Shown: positions 33,337 to 42,731, counted from the first letter of the stretch. The stretch is DNA of 64,000 nt from Pontibacillus marinus BH030004 = DSM 16465 (GCF_000425225.1 NZ_AULJ01000001.1:62001-126000); one strand, 5' to 3'. Numbers and translations: made by a program. Notes: generated from the letters alone by a model not told the origin.

Positions 33337-35607
33337 ATGATTCAGATTAATGGAATGTTCCACATAGAATTTATTTTATTGTCTGTTATAGTGATGATCA
33401 TTTCATCATATATCACGATGGATATGGTTCTAAGATCTGAAAAAGGTATTCAAAAATTCTGGGGAAACGTGTGGGTGCTTTTTGGTTCACTCATTTTTGG
33501 ATTAGGGATTTGGTCTATGCACTCTATTGGGATGTTAGCTTATTCTCTTCCTGTTTCTACGAAATTTAATTGGGTTCTAATTATACTTTCTTTACTCTTT
33601 ATAGTGTGTACATCTGTTTTTGCTTTTTTTATTAGTTATAAAAAAAAGCAATCATCCGTCTATCAGTCGCTGTCCACCGTTTTGACAGCGGTAGGAATAA
33701 TAACCACGCACTTTATAGGAATGGAATCATTGAAGTTTCAAGGTTTAATGGAGTATTCGTTAATTTCTATGCTTATATGTGGCGTTTTATCGCTTTTATT
33801 TTCAGGGATGGCTTTATTTAGTCTATTTAGTGGAAAGTTGAGTTTTTACGTCCTCAAAAAATATAAATGGGTTTTTGCAATCTTAGTGGGACTGGGGATT
33901 TCTTCTGTCCATTATATAGCTTTAAGTGGAACTAGCTTTTTTGTGGATGGAACTAATAATAATATTCCTCCTCAGGAAGCTCAAGGTTCTTTTATTACAA
34001 ACGGAATTATCGTCAGTATTATGATCCTGTTACTAGCTATTCTTTTTCTAGCTTATTTTGATAAATACAAAGCTTTGAAAAATAGTATCGATAAGGATCA
34101 GCAATATTTAGCTCTTTATTACAATAGTCCAAATTTACTTTGTACAATTACTTCTGATGGTAATATTTATAACGCCAACACCCCTTTTGTAGAAAAAATA
34201 GGAGTGATTCCTGGTGAGAATAATAAGTTTCCTTCATTATTCTTGAACCCGGTTTACATTGAAGAACAAATAAATGAAGCCATGCTAGGAAATCATGTAC
34301 ATTACCAAGCTCAAATGATATCAAAACAAAGTAAAATTCTACAAGTTGATGTGACACATATACCAATTAAAGTTGATAGAAAAGTAACGGGAATTACTGC
34401 GGTCATCGAGGATGTGACAGAGGTTATAGAAGCTAAAAAATTTGCTGAAGAAAAAATGTACTTAAAAGAAGCCATATTAAAAACATTATCTGAAGGATTG
34501 TTTGTATATGATACAGATGGTAATCCCATACGTTTAAACCATAGGGCTGCAGAAATACTAAAGATTTCCTTTGAAGATGTATCTAAAATTAATCCTTTTA
34601 AAACTGATTTGCCTTTTGTAGATGAACAGGGGAAGAAGCTGCCTAAGGGTGAGTGGCCAGCAATTAAGGTCCTTAAAGAACATAAATCATTTAACAATTA
34701 TATTTTAGGTATATTGCAATCTGATAATGAAATACAATGGTTATCGATAAATGCCTCCCCTTTAATCATGCATGGAAAAGTTGCAGGTGCAGTTGTTACC
34801 TTTACAGATGTCACAGAAATGCGTGATCAATCTATAAAGTTAAAGCGAGCTAATCAACATTTGAAAGAATCTATTAGAGAAGCTATTCAGGCAAACCAAG
34901 TGAAAACTGAATTTCTATCAAGAATGAGCCATGAGCTAAGAACTCCTTTAAATAGTATTATTGGGTATAGCGAATTACTGATGGAGGGGAAAGAAGCTAG
35001 TGTTTCTAATTCAAGTAAACAGTACGATCAACTTCAGAAGATTCATCGATCTGGTGTACACCTACTCCATCTAATTAATGAAATATTAGATCTTTCCAAA
35101 ATTGAAAAGGGTGAGTTTGCAGTAAGGGAAGAATGGATTAATGTCGAGGAAACGGTGAGAGATGCAGTTGATATTATAGGTCCAATGGCAACTGAAAAGA
35201 ATGTTCATGTATCCTGTGAACTTATGGATGATAGGGAATGGGGAATTCAAGCTGACCCCTTATACTTACGTCAGATTTTAGTGAATTTGTTATCGAATGC
35301 TCTTAAATATAATAAACCAAATGGTAAGGTTTCAGTCTATCAGGAACGAGATGGAGACTCGATCAAGATATGTATTCAAGATAATGGTATTGGGATTAAA
35401 AGTGAATACATCCCACATTTATTTGATTCATTTTACCGCGTCCCAAATCAAGAAGTTTCTGGTACGGGGATAGGGTTGAGTATCGTAAAACGCCTTGTTG
35501 AAAAAATGAATGGATCTTGTGGAGTACAAAGTAAGGAAAATGAAGGAAGCAAGTTTTGGGTCTCGTTCCCATTAAAAAATAGAGTAAAAGAATTTTTAAA
35601 GGTATAA
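33337..35607 (+). CDS. Membrane histidine kinase with MHYT sensor (MHYT-PAS-PAS-HisKA-HATPase)
   Basis: 756 residues. The first 235 form seven membrane helices with MHYT-type motifs: WSMHSIGMLAY (near 60), THFIGMES (near 128) and SVHYIALSG (near 190). MHYT is thought to bind copper and sense a gas such as O2 or NO. Two PAS domains follow (about 260-365 and 375-505), then HisKA FLSRMSHELRTPLNSIIGYSELL and HATPase (NLLSNALKYNKPNGKVSV, DNGIGI, GTGIGLSIVKRL). In B. subtilis YkoW MHYT is fused to GGDEF-EAL; here it drives a kinase. Last gene of the LytTR operon. Confidence 0.92.
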   Translation: MIQINGMFHIEFILLSVIVMIISSYITMDMVLRSEKGIQKFWGNVWVLFGSLIFGLGIWSMHSIGMLAYSLPVSTKFNWVLIILSLLFIVCTSVFAFFISYKKKQSSVYQSLSTVLTAVGIITTHFIGMESLKFQGLMEYSLISMLICGVLSLLFSGMALFSLFSGKLSFYVLKKYKWVFAILVGLGISSVHYIALSGTSFFVDGTNNNIPPQEAQGSFITNGIIVSIMILLLAILFLAYFDKYKALKNSIDKDQQYLALYYNSPNLLCTITSDGNIYNANTPFVEKIGVIPGENNKFPSLFLNPVYIEEQINEAMLGNHVHYQAQMISKQSKILQVDVTHIPIKVDRKVTGITAVIEDVTEVIEAKKFAEEKMYLKEAILKTLSEGLFVYDTDGNPIRLNHRAAEILKISFEDVSKINPFKTDLPFVDEQGKKLPKGEWPAIKVLKEHKSFNNYILGILQSDNEIQWLSINASPLIMHGKVAGAVVTFTDVTEMRDQSIKLKRANQHLKESIREAIQANQVKTEFLSRMSHELRTPLNSIIGYSELLMEGKEASVSNSSKQYDQLQKIHRSGVHLLHLINEILDLSKIEKGEFAVREEWINVEETVRDAVDIIGPMATEKNVHVSCELMDDREWGIQADPLYLRQILVNLLSNALKYNKPNGKVSVYQERDGDSIKICIQDNGIGIKSEYIPHLFDSFYRVPNQEVSGTGIGLSIVKRLVEKMNGSCGVQSKENEGSKFWVSFPLKNRVKEFLKV

Positions 35608-35668
35608 AAATCCTATAGTACATTGAATGGATTCTTTAAAAGCATGAAAAGGGAAATAAGGAATCTGT

Positions 35669-35762
35669 GAAATCCCTTTCAATGCATCGAAATAGTCTTA
35701 ATGAAATAGACCAAAAGAACCGGTTGACATATTATAAGATTAGAAGACAATTTTAGACATGT
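35669..35762 (+). promoter_or_regulatory. Promoter-region element shared with the riboswitch operon (copy 1)
   Basis: About 90 bases closely matching 42462-42554 in the same order: 16 identical bases GAAATCCCTTTCAATG, then AAATAGAC-AAAAG-AC, TATTATAA, and the direct repeat AGACAA...TTTAGACA. A TTGACA (35724-35729) with GACAAT (35746-35751) is present only in this copy. A regulated promoter for the EAL-GGDEF-Spo0E operon is inferred. Confidence 0.6.
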
Positions 35763-35797
35763 TGAGAAAGAAGAGCCTGGGTTGTCTTCATCAACAT
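35759..35797 (+). promoter_or_regulatory. Leader hairpin of the EAL gene
   Basis: ATGTTGA (35759-35765) pairs with TCAACAT (35791-35797), with a second AAGA/TCTT helix inside. No T run follows, so this is not a standard terminator. It lies 28 bases before the EAL start codon. Confidence 0.4.
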
Positions 35798-35824
35798 CAT
35801 TAATTTATAAAAGGGTGTGACATT

Positions 35825-37498
35825 ATGAATGATGTGGAATATGCTTCTGGTAATCGAGAAGGACCTGTCACTGTTGCGAATTTAAAAGCATCCCATATTA
35901 TTTCTATTAATAAAGATGGAATGATTACGAGCTTGAATCCGAAAGCTGAGTCACTCTTTTACAATTATAATGGTTCAATAATAGGCAAGTCCTTTTTGAC
36001 CTTTGTTCATCAAGAAGATCGTGATCTTACAAGACAAACCTTTGAAGAGATGATTCATACACAAGAGGTCCGTCATTTTCATATCAGGATGGATGGTCAA
36101 GAAGACACGTTGTACACCATCAAAGCGATTACCATTATTAACAACGGTTTAGAAAAAGAGATCCTACTTATCATTTGTGATCATAGACAGACGGTGATCA
36201 ATAGAGGCAAATCCTATGTTAATCAAACAATGGATTTGTATGATAAAGAAGATTTGCTCAATGATGTAGAATTACTCATTCAACGCCAGGACCCATTTAC
36301 ATTAGTAAGCTTAAAGGTTGATCATTTAAAGAAATTGATGGGGATGTTTGGAAAAGAAGCTGAATTATTTATATTCCAAAGTATCCTTCAACGTATTAAT
36401 CAATTTTATAGTTCAAAAGTTAACCTTTATCGAATGAATAATGATGAAGTTGCACTGGTACTGAGCAAAGAGTTAACACCCGCACTTCAAGATGAACTTA
36501 AGGAATTACTCATACATGTCAACCTACCAATCAATTATAAGCTACATGAGATGAAAGTAAATATAAGAATGGGAATCGTACGATATCCTGAGGACGCTGA
36601 CAGTGCATTCACATTATTTCACCATAGTGATATGGCTTTAGAAATGAGCGACCGTTTAAATAAGCCATGTTATGTCTTTGAGAAGAATGATGAATCACGC
36701 TTTTTAAAAGAAATTCGTTTGGAAAGAGAAGTGTTTAAGTCTGTTACAGAAGAACAATTTATTCTACATTATCAACCCATTGTGAATCAAAATCAGAATA
36801 GAATAGTAGGTTTTGAGGCACTATTACGTTGGGACCACCCTGAGTTCGGAATGATTCCGCCTAATGAATTTATCCCTTTACTTGAAAGTACGGGTTTAAT
36901 TGTTCAAGTTGGATATCAAACTATTAAAAAAGCATGTCAACAAATAAAGACCTGGGAGCAAAATGGTTTTAACGATATCAAAATGCATGTGAATTTATCT
37001 GTTAGACAACTATTTTCAGAGGAATTAGTCTTGCAACTTGAGAACATTCTTGCAAAGGAAAAGATAAATCCAAAACGTTTAACGATTGAAATAACAGAGA
37101 GTATGATTATGGAGGATAGCGATCACTTCATCAACATGCTTGATGAAATTCGAAAGTTAGGGATTGAAGTGAGTATAGATGATTTTGGGACAGGTTATAG
37201 TGCTTTAAGCTATTTAACTAGACTTAACGTTGACAGTATCAAAATTGATCAATCTTTTGTACAACAAGTTGGTTGTGGAGATAAAGGAGATGCTGTGATC
37301 AAATCCATCATTTCATTAGCTCGTCATTTGGATTTAAACGTTATAGCAGAAGGGGTGGAAGAAGAAAGACATATCTCATTCTTGTTAGAGAATGAATGCA
37401 GTGAAATGCAAGGTTTTTACTTCAGTAAACCTTTAACAGAGTATGAGGCAAATCAATATTTGTTTACCTATCATCAAAAAGTGTCAGGCAATCATTAG
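35825..37498 (+). CDS. c-di-GMP phosphodiesterase (PAS-degenerate GGDEF-EAL)
   Basis: 557 residues, cytoplasmic. PAS at about 20-120, a GGDEF-like domain at 130-285 whose signature is RMNNDEVALVL (no GGDEF, so no cyclase activity expected), and an EAL domain at 300-550 with all catalytic landmarks: GFEALLRW, MHVNLSVRQL, IEITESM, DDFGTGYSALSYL, SIKIDQSF and AEGVEEERH. It should therefore degrade c-di-GMP to pGpG; the dead GGDEF part may bind GTP as a regulator. First gene of an operon with the cyclase at 37525 (26 bases on). Confidence 0.93.
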   Translation: MNDVEYASGNREGPVTVANLKASHIISINKDGMITSLNPKAESLFYNYNGSIIGKSFLTFVHQEDRDLTRQTFEEMIHTQEVRHFHIRMDGQEDTLYTIKAITIINNGLEKEILLIICDHRQTVINRGKSYVNQTMDLYDKEDLLNDVELLIQRQDPFTLVSLKVDHLKKLMGMFGKEAELFIFQSILQRINQFYSSKVNLYRMNNDEVALVLSKELTPALQDELKELLIHVNLPINYKLHEMKVNIRMGIVRYPEDADSAFTLFHHSDMALEMSDRLNKPCYVFEKNDESRFLKEIRLEREVFKSVTEEQFILHYQPIVNQNQNRIVGFEALLRWDHPEFGMIPPNEFIPLLESTGLIVQVGYQTIKKACQQIKTWEQNGFNDIKMHVNLSVRQLFSEELVLQLENILAKEKINPKRLTIEITESMIMEDSDHFINMLDEIRKLGIEVSIDDFGTGYSALSYLTRLNVDSIKIDQSFVQQVGCGDKGDAVIKSIISLARHLDLNVIAEGVEEERHISFLLENECSEMQGFYFSKPLTEYEANQYLFTYHQKVSGNH

Positions 37499-37524
37499 AA
37501 ATCACCTAAGAAGAGGGAATGACC

Positions 37525-39612
37525 ATGAACAAATTGTTAGACTTATTTCAGATGTTGATTCATGACCAAAATGAGCCAATGTCTAAATATTTATTGACTC
37601 ATTTATTAGATGGAACTTCTGATTTAATATTTCTGATGGAAATCAACGATGACTCTTATCAGTATGCTTTTATGAATAATGCTGCCAAAAACCATCTCCA
37701 GATTGACTGTAAATGGTTAGGTAAAACATTGGAAGATGTTCTCCCGGAGAATCATTGTCAGCAAATTAAAGAAAAATACAATGAAGCTAAGGAAACAAAA
37801 AAATCGGTTGCCTATGAGGACCAAGCAGAATTGAAAGGTAGCATTTTCTTTGGGCATAATATCTTATCACCTTTATTAAATGACGAGGGTGAATGTACTC
37901 ATATTCTATCAATCACCCGAGACATCACAGACCGAAAGTTAAAGGAGCAAGAATTAACAAGAATAAATGAACTTTATAGCTCTTTAATGACGAACTCAGC
38001 TGATGCAATTTTAATCTTGTCAAATGAGTTAAAAATTGTAGAAGTAAACCCAGCATTTGAGGAGATATATGGTTGGAGTAAATCAGAATTACAAGATAGA
38101 CATCTTCCTTTTATACCAAATAATAAAGAAGAGGATGCAAAAGCCCTTTTGAAACAAGTATTAAATGGTGATAAAATAAGCGGCTATGAAACACAAAGGT
38201 TGAAAAAAGATGGAGTTTTAGTTGATGTATCCATTTCTATGTCTCCGCTTTATAATGCCAATCAAGAAGTAGTAGGTGTTAGCTCCTTAATAAGAAACAT
38301 TACTGAACAGAAAAGAATCGAAAACAAGCTTGAAAAAAGCAAATCACGCTATGAATCCTTATTCAAGTATAACCCGGATCCCGTATTACAGATGGATTTA
38401 CATGGAGTGATTCAAAAGGCGAATCCTAGCTGTGAGCGGATCTTAGGACTATCTGTGAAAGAATTACGGAATACATCAATTCTCGAACTTGTTACAGATC
38501 AAGAGATCGAACATGTTCGACACCAGTTACAAATGTTAAAACAACAGGAAAGCACCATATTTGAAATAAAGTTGCATTGTAATCAATATCAAGGTCATGT
38601 TAGAACGTTTGATGTTGTAACATTTCCCATCGTATTAAATCAAGAGCTTCATGGAGCCTACTTTATCATGCAAGACAAGACAGAGAAGGTAGAGGTTTTT
38701 GATGCGTTACAAAAAAGCGAGGAAAAATATAGGCTTATTGCTGATCATTCCTTTGACTTAATAACATTCCATGATACCAAAGGATATATCACGTATGCTT
38801 CACCATCTCACTGCTATCTAGTTGATGAAGATCCTACAGAAATTCAAAATCAACCATTAACATTTCAAGTCCATGAAGAAGATCAAAAGAGTTTAAAAAA
38901 AAGTTTTTTTGAATCTTTAATGACTCTCGAATCCTTTTCTATCAAATTAAGAAAGAAAAATTCACGGAATGAATGGGTTTGGCATGAGTCAAAAGGGACA
39001 CCTGTAGAAGGAGAAGATGGAAGAGTTAGTCATGTTGTTATAGTGTCTAGAGACATTTCCGAGCAAATGAACTATGAAGACCAATTGAAAGAGATTGCTT
39101 ATTTTGATCATTTAACCAATTTACCAAACCGTCGCTTATTTGAAGATCGATTAAACCAAATGTTAGCACACAGTAATAGGAGTAATAGATCCTTTGCATT
39201 AATGTATCTTGATGGTGATGAATTTAAGGAAATAAATGATGATTTGGGACATGATATTGGAGATGAATACTTATATTTTGTAGGAAAGAGAATAAAGAAG
39301 TGGATGCGTGAGGAGGACACTGTAGCAAGAATCGGCGGTGATGAGTTTGCCGTTATATTGCCAAATATAGAGACAAGAGAAGAAGCTGAACGTGTGGCTA
39401 AAAGGTTACAACACTCTTTGTCGCAACCCTATAATATTAAAGGGGCAACGATTCAGTCATCATTTAGTATAGGAATTTCACTATTCCCTGAAGATGGACA
39501 GACAAAGGAACAAGTCATTCAACACGCTGATAAGGCTCTGTATTATTCAAAAGAAAAAGGGAAAAATGAAATAAGTACTTACCAAGATATTTTGTCACAC
39601 ATTCAAATCTAA
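37525..39612 (+). CDS. Diguanylate cyclase with several PAS domains
   Basis: 695 residues from ATG 37525 (AGAGGG at suitable spacing; the ATG six bases earlier is too close). About four PAS domains occupy 15-500 (TSDLIFLMEINDDSYQY; NSADAILILSNELKIVEVN; YNPDPVLQMDLHGVIQKA; DHSFDLITFHDTKGYITYAS). The GGDEF domain is at 520-690 with intact ARIGGDEFAVIL and, five residues before it, REED, which fits the RxxD inhibitory I-site. It makes c-di-GMP from GTP with product feedback. It is paired with a phosphodiesterase in one operon. Confidence 0.94.
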   Translation: MNKLLDLFQMLIHDQNEPMSKYLLTHLLDGTSDLIFLMEINDDSYQYAFMNNAAKNHLQIDCKWLGKTLEDVLPENHCQQIKEKYNEAKETKKSVAYEDQAELKGSIFFGHNILSPLLNDEGECTHILSITRDITDRKLKEQELTRINELYSSLMTNSADAILILSNELKIVEVNPAFEEIYGWSKSELQDRHLPFIPNNKEEDAKALLKQVLNGDKISGYETQRLKKDGVLVDVSISMSPLYNANQEVVGVSSLIRNITEQKRIENKLEKSKSRYESLFKYNPDPVLQMDLHGVIQKANPSCERILGLSVKELRNTSILELVTDQEIEHVRHQLQMLKQQESTIFEIKLHCNQYQGHVRTFDVVTFPIVLNQELHGAYFIMQDKTEKVEVFDALQKSEEKYRLIADHSFDLITFHDTKGYITYASPSHCYLVDEDPTEIQNQPLTFQVHEEDQKSLKKSFFESLMTLESFSIKLRKKNSRNEWVWHESKGTPVEGEDGRVSHVVIVSRDISEQMNYEDQLKEIAYFDHLTNLPNRRLFEDRLNQMLAHSNRSNRSFALMYLDGDEFKEINDDLGHDIGDEYLYFVGKRIKKWMREEDTVARIGGDEFAVILPNIETREEAERVAKRLQHSLSQPYNIKGATIQSSFSIGISLFPEDGQTKEQVIQHADKALYYSKEKGKNEISTYQDILSHIQI

Positions 39613-39664
39613 TGATGAAGATGTTAAGTTTTTGGCAAATCATTTTTATAAGGGCTGATTGACT

Positions 39665-39847
39665 ATGGAAAATGATCATGGTCTAGAATTAAAACGATTG
39701 GAACTTGAGATTAAACAACTAAGGGAACGGTTATATCTTTATCAATCTGAACCAAATCTCACAAAACAATCTATTGTCAATTTGAGTGAGAAGCTAGATA
39801 AGAAGATTATCCAATTTATGTATTTGAGTAATCATATTGACATATAA
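39665..39847 (+). CDS. Spo0E-like aspartyl-phosphate phosphatase
   Basis: 60 residues from ATG 39665. Helix one LELKRLELEIKQLRERLYLYQ and helix two with the S-x-x-L-D motif NLSEKLDKKIIQFMYL. It is closely similar to the Spo0E-like protein at 20660 (LDKKII shared). It lies 52 bases after the diguanylate cyclase, before a terminator, so it is probably co-expressed with c-di-GMP turnover and would link that operon to Spo0A phosphorylation. Confidence 0.82.
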   Translation: MENDHGLELKRLELEIKQLRERLYLYQSEPNLTKQSIVNLSEKLDKKIIQFMYLSNHIDI

Positions 39848-39906
39848 AACCACTTTCTAAAATATAGATATTTGTTAAAATAGAAGTATTGAAATGTAAT
39901 GTATTC

Positions 39907-39932
39907 CCCTTTTGTGAAAGGGTTTTCTTTTT
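39907..39932 (+). terminator. Intrinsic terminator
   Basis: CCCTTT (39907-39912), loop TGTG, AAAGGG (39917-39922), then TTTTCTTTTT. It ends the EAL-GGDEF-Spo0E operon. Confidence 0.8.
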
Positions 39933-40023
39933 GGTTAAAAAAATATAGGTGAAATACGGACTTCTCAATTAGCAAAGTTTTCTAATAGTAAAATAAAATA
40001 AACCTTTAAAGAAGGTGTAACAT

Positions 40024-40251
40024 GTGATTGAGGAAAATCAATTGACATTAGAGTTAGCATGTATCCAATATTTTGAAGGAAATCAAGATGCATCAACTAC
40101 GATCAATAACTTATCTCTCAGAACTGGTGTGACGGTTGATGAACTGTCTCCTGTTCTTGAACAACTTTTAAAGTTATCTATCATTGAAAGGATAGAAACA
40201 AGGGATGGGGAATTATACCGTTATGTTCAACCTAGGAGAGAACAAATTTAG
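40024..40251 (+). CDS. Small winged-helix-like protein
   Basis: 75 residues from GTG 40024 (AAGAAGGTG upstream; the overlapping ATG at 40022 meets a stop at once). Sequence pattern of a small winged helix: helix LELACIQYFEGN, turn, NLSLRTGVTVDELSPVLEQLLKLSIIERIE, then a wing with DGELYRYVQ. Probably DNA- or protein-binding. It lies 10 bases before the LuxR-type regulator and is probably co-translated with it. No family name can be given. Confidence 0.65.
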   Translation: MIEENQLTLELACIQYFEGNQDASTTINNLSLRTGVTVDELSPVLEQLLKLSIIERIETRDGELYRYVQPRREQI

Positions 40252-40261
40252 GTGATATGTT

Positions 40262-42319
40262 TTGAAAAGTGAAATATTAAAATCTGTATTAGCCGCTTAC
40301 CATTCCTATTTAATGGTACCGGTAACGTTATTAAATCATAAAAGTGAAATCGTAAGCACAAGCTCAAGAGCTTATGCATCGGACTGTCAGTTAACTTTGA
40401 AAAATGCGCTTGAGGCTTACTCCATAATAGATTCCGTTGCTGCTGTACAAATGCCTTACTCAGTCCCAAAGAACACACAATACCTTGTTACCTATGGGGG
40501 ATATTATGACGACCAGAAATGTTATGTTCTAGCTGGTCCTTTTTATGTTTCTTCCCCTAAAACGTGTGAAAATGATATTTCTAGTTTAACTGTTAATCAG
40601 GTAAAGCAATCGTATCAAACGATTGCTGAACTAGGAGATGTAATTCAGAGACTAAACAATGATAAAAGTGGATCACTATTTTCTTATTTATCCATGCTCG
40701 ATTTATTTTATGAAATTGACCAATCTCAAACCGTAATTGATGATAATCGACTTCACCAACATCTTACATCGTACTTGCCCAATATAACATTTAGCGGTAT
40801 AGCCGTTAAAACAAATGGCGCCCATACCTACAAGGTAACGAAATTTTTTGCAAATGATCAGGTAGATTTGTGTGAATATACATTTAATCTTGGAGAAGGT
40901 TTTTTAGGTCAATCTGTTGTTACTATGCAACCAAATATGTGGGAGAATATCACTCATGATCTACGGACTATAAATTTACAAGCTTATGGTTTATATCCTA
41001 AGGCTTTGTATTGTTATCCATTAACTATAGAAAATGGAAATGTCGCTGTCCTATTTGGAGGGTCTACTACAAATCCACTTTTCTCTTCTGAAACGATGTT
41101 TATGTTGCGTCAAGTATTTCAATTTATTGAACGCAGTATAGCTTATCAACGTATTGATAAAAACTTGTCAGATGTTCACACTCGATTAAATGTAGTGAAT
41201 GAGATTTTTGCTGTCATTTCTAAGATTAAGGACAAAAGTCGAATCTTGTATGTTTTAACAGATGCTACGTTGACTTTAGTTAAAGGACGTTTTTCAGCTA
41301 TATTGACAAAACCAGAAACAGATGTTCAATCATTTGATATGGTATCAAGAGGATTACAATCTGATGAGGTTAATAAATATAAAGAAGACTTAATTAATCG
41401 GTATTTTCAAGAAGAAGATTCAGTGAAAAGCGATTCAAACTCCACTCTAAAACAAACAACATGGGGTGATTGGGTTTATGAAAGTCCTTTAACAAGCGGG
41501 AATAAAGTGCTTGGAGTTTTATGTGTGAATATCGCTAATAAAGATCATAATGGTAAGCATACTGAGTTTTTAGAAAGCATTTCACAAATTGGCGGAATTG
41601 CAATTGATTTAATTAATGTGGAACAATCTAAGAAGAATGCAGATGTGGTTATTGAATGCTTGTTTGGTGCAATTGAAGAATTTGAACCTAATCAATATGA
41701 GAAAATGAAAAAGATGTTAAGAGGTGTAAAAGACTTTTCGGAATATCTTCGGTTAAACCAGGAAGAGAAATTACAATGTCTTAAGGCTTGTAAACTATCA
41801 GCTTATTCTCTTTCCTTTTTAGAGAATAAAGGTTTTAATCAGTCTCTAATTCAAATAATCGGCCATTATAATGAGTTAACGAAGGATATGATACCGAGTA
41901 AGCCATCCCCACTTCCATCTCAAATCTTATTTGTTATTCATTATTATATATCAAATGGGGAAATACCGCTTTTTCATAAACACTTACATGAAGAGTTAAA
42001 AATAAAATTTTCAGCTTTCATTCTACAGGAAAATGAAGAAGACAGTGAAAAAATCACACAAGCCTTACCCCAGCAAAAAAATATCAGTGTTGAGTTTGAT
42101 GTTATTCAAGTGCAATTTAAGCTCTCTAAAAGAGAAATTGACGTGTTGGAATTGATTATACAAGGGATTAGTAACAAGGAAATTGCACAAACTTTATATA
42201 TAAGTGAACATACGGTTAAAAACCATTTAAGTAATATTTTTCGAAAACTATCGGTTAAGGATCGATCTCAAGCGATTGCCAAGTGTTATCATCTATCACT
42301 CAACCAAGATTCTGAATAA
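40262..42319 (+). CDS. Large LuxR-type transcriptional regulator with GAF-like sensor domains
   Basis: 685 residues from TTG 40262 (AGGTGAT upstream). The C-terminal 65 residues are a clear LuxR/GerE helix-turn-helix ([43 protein letters not shown]). Before it, residues about 1-130 form a sensor with YVLAGPFYV, and 150-290 and 305-460 look like two GAF domains ([29 protein letters not shown]). A helical region links to the HTH. No receiver domain, so it responds to a ligand. It lies directly upstream of the riboswitch operon and may be its activator. Confidence 0.88.
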   Translation: MKSEILKSVLAAYHSYLMVPVTLLNHKSEIVSTSSRAYASDCQLTLKNALEAYSIIDSVAAVQMPYSVPKNTQYLVTYGGYYDDQKCYVLAGPFYVSSPKTCENDISSLTVNQVKQSYQTIAELGDVIQRLNNDKSGSLFSYLSMLDLFYEIDQSQTVIDDNRLHQHLTSYLPNITFSGIAVKTNGAHTYKVTKFFANDQVDLCEYTFNLGEGFLGQSVVTMQPNMWENITHDLRTINLQAYGLYPKALYCYPLTIENGNVAVLFGGSTTNPLFSSETMFMLRQVFQFIERSIAYQRIDKNLSDVHTRLNVVNEIFAVISKIKDKSRILYVLTDATLTLVKGRFSAILTKPETDVQSFDMVSRGLQSDEVNKYKEDLINRYFQEEDSVKSDSNSTLKQTTWGDWVYESPLTSGNKVLGVLCVNIANKDHNGKHTEFLESISQIGGIAIDLINVEQSKKNADVVIECLFGAIEEFEPNQYEKMKKMLRGVKDFSEYLRLNQEEKLQCLKACKLSAYSLSFLENKGFNQSLIQIIGHYNELTKDMIPSKPSPLPSQILFVIHYYISNGEIPLFHKHLHEELKIKFSAFILQENEEDSEKITQALPQQKNISVEFDVIQVQFKLSKREIDVLELIIQGISNKEIAQTLYISEHTVKNHLSNIFRKLSVKDRSQAIAKCYHLSLNQDSE

Positions 42320-42330
42320 GTTATAAGTGG

Positions 42331-42375
42331 ACCTAGATAATTAGTGCTATAAAAGTGCTGTTATCTAGGTTTTTT
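42331..42375 (+). terminator. Intrinsic terminator
   Basis: ACCTAGATAA (42331-42340) pairs perfectly with TTATCTAGGT (42361-42370), then TTTTT. It isolates the LuxR-type gene from the riboswitch operon. Confidence 0.85.
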
Positions 42376-42461
42376 GTGTTTTAATGACTTTCTCCATGAA
42401 GTATTTAAATGTATCTAAATGGTATAGAAAATCTACATCAAAAGGTAATTCTCATACTTAC

Positions 42462-42554
42462 GAAATCCCTTTCAATGACTTGAAAGGGGACAAATTAAAT
42501 AGACGAAAAGTACTATCACATATATTATAACTTTATAGACAAATTTAGACAATG
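42462..42554 (+). promoter_or_regulatory. Promoter-region element shared with the EAL operon (copy 2)
   Basis: Matches 35669-35762 over about 90 bases. Here the first block also forms a perfect 9-bp hairpin, CCCTTTCAA (42467-42475) with TTGAAAGGG (42480-42488). TAGAC occurs twice at 10-base spacing (42536 and 42546), one helical turn, as expected of a binding site for a direct-repeat regulator. It lies directly upstream of the riboswitch aptamer, so it should contain the promoter. Confidence 0.6.
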
Positions 42555-42557
42555 ATT

Positions 42558-42657
42558 TCTCCCTACGAAAATGGCAAACTCATTGAAAAATGGGGACGCA
42601 AAGCCTATGGGTCTAAGGTATTTAACTACGATAGCCAGGTTACCGAAAAGGGTGGAG
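42558..42657 (+). promoter_or_regulatory. Cyclic di-GMP-I (GEMM) riboswitch aptamer
   Basis: Matches the GEMM-I consensus in order: ATGGCAAAC (42571-42580), P2 stem CATT/AATG with GAAA tetraloop (42581-42592), the hallmark GGGACGCAAAGCC (42593-42605), a P3 arm with CTA...TAGCC, and GGTTACCG (42638-42645). Closing P1 pairs can form between CTCCCT (42559-42564) and AGGGTGGAG (42649-42657). The aptamer senses c-di-GMP and precedes a terminator and then folE, so it controls the whole pterin/partner-switch operon. Confidence 0.93.
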
Positions 42658-42716
42658 TATTGGGTTGGTATATTATACCAAACTAGATATCCACCATTAT
42701 ATATGGTGGATTTTTT
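42651..42716 (+). terminator. Riboswitch expression platform: terminator with competing antiterminator
   Basis: Terminator: ATCCACCAT (42689-42697), loop TATAT, ATGGTGGAT (42703-42711), then T6. Antiterminator: GGTGGA (42651-42656) can pair with TCCACC (42690-42695), bridging a small TTGGTA/TACCAA hairpin. The GGTGGA strand also takes part in aptamer P1, so ligand binding should free the terminator. This predicts an OFF switch: high c-di-GMP lowers expression. Confidence 0.8.
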
Positions 42717-42731
42717 ATAGGAGGCTTTATT

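Noticed and set aside
35759-35824. A second GEMM riboswitch before the EAL gene, suggested by the shared upstream sequence
   Set aside because: The homology stops at about 35762. The leader has no GACGCAAAGCC block or tetraloop stem, only a simple hairpin.
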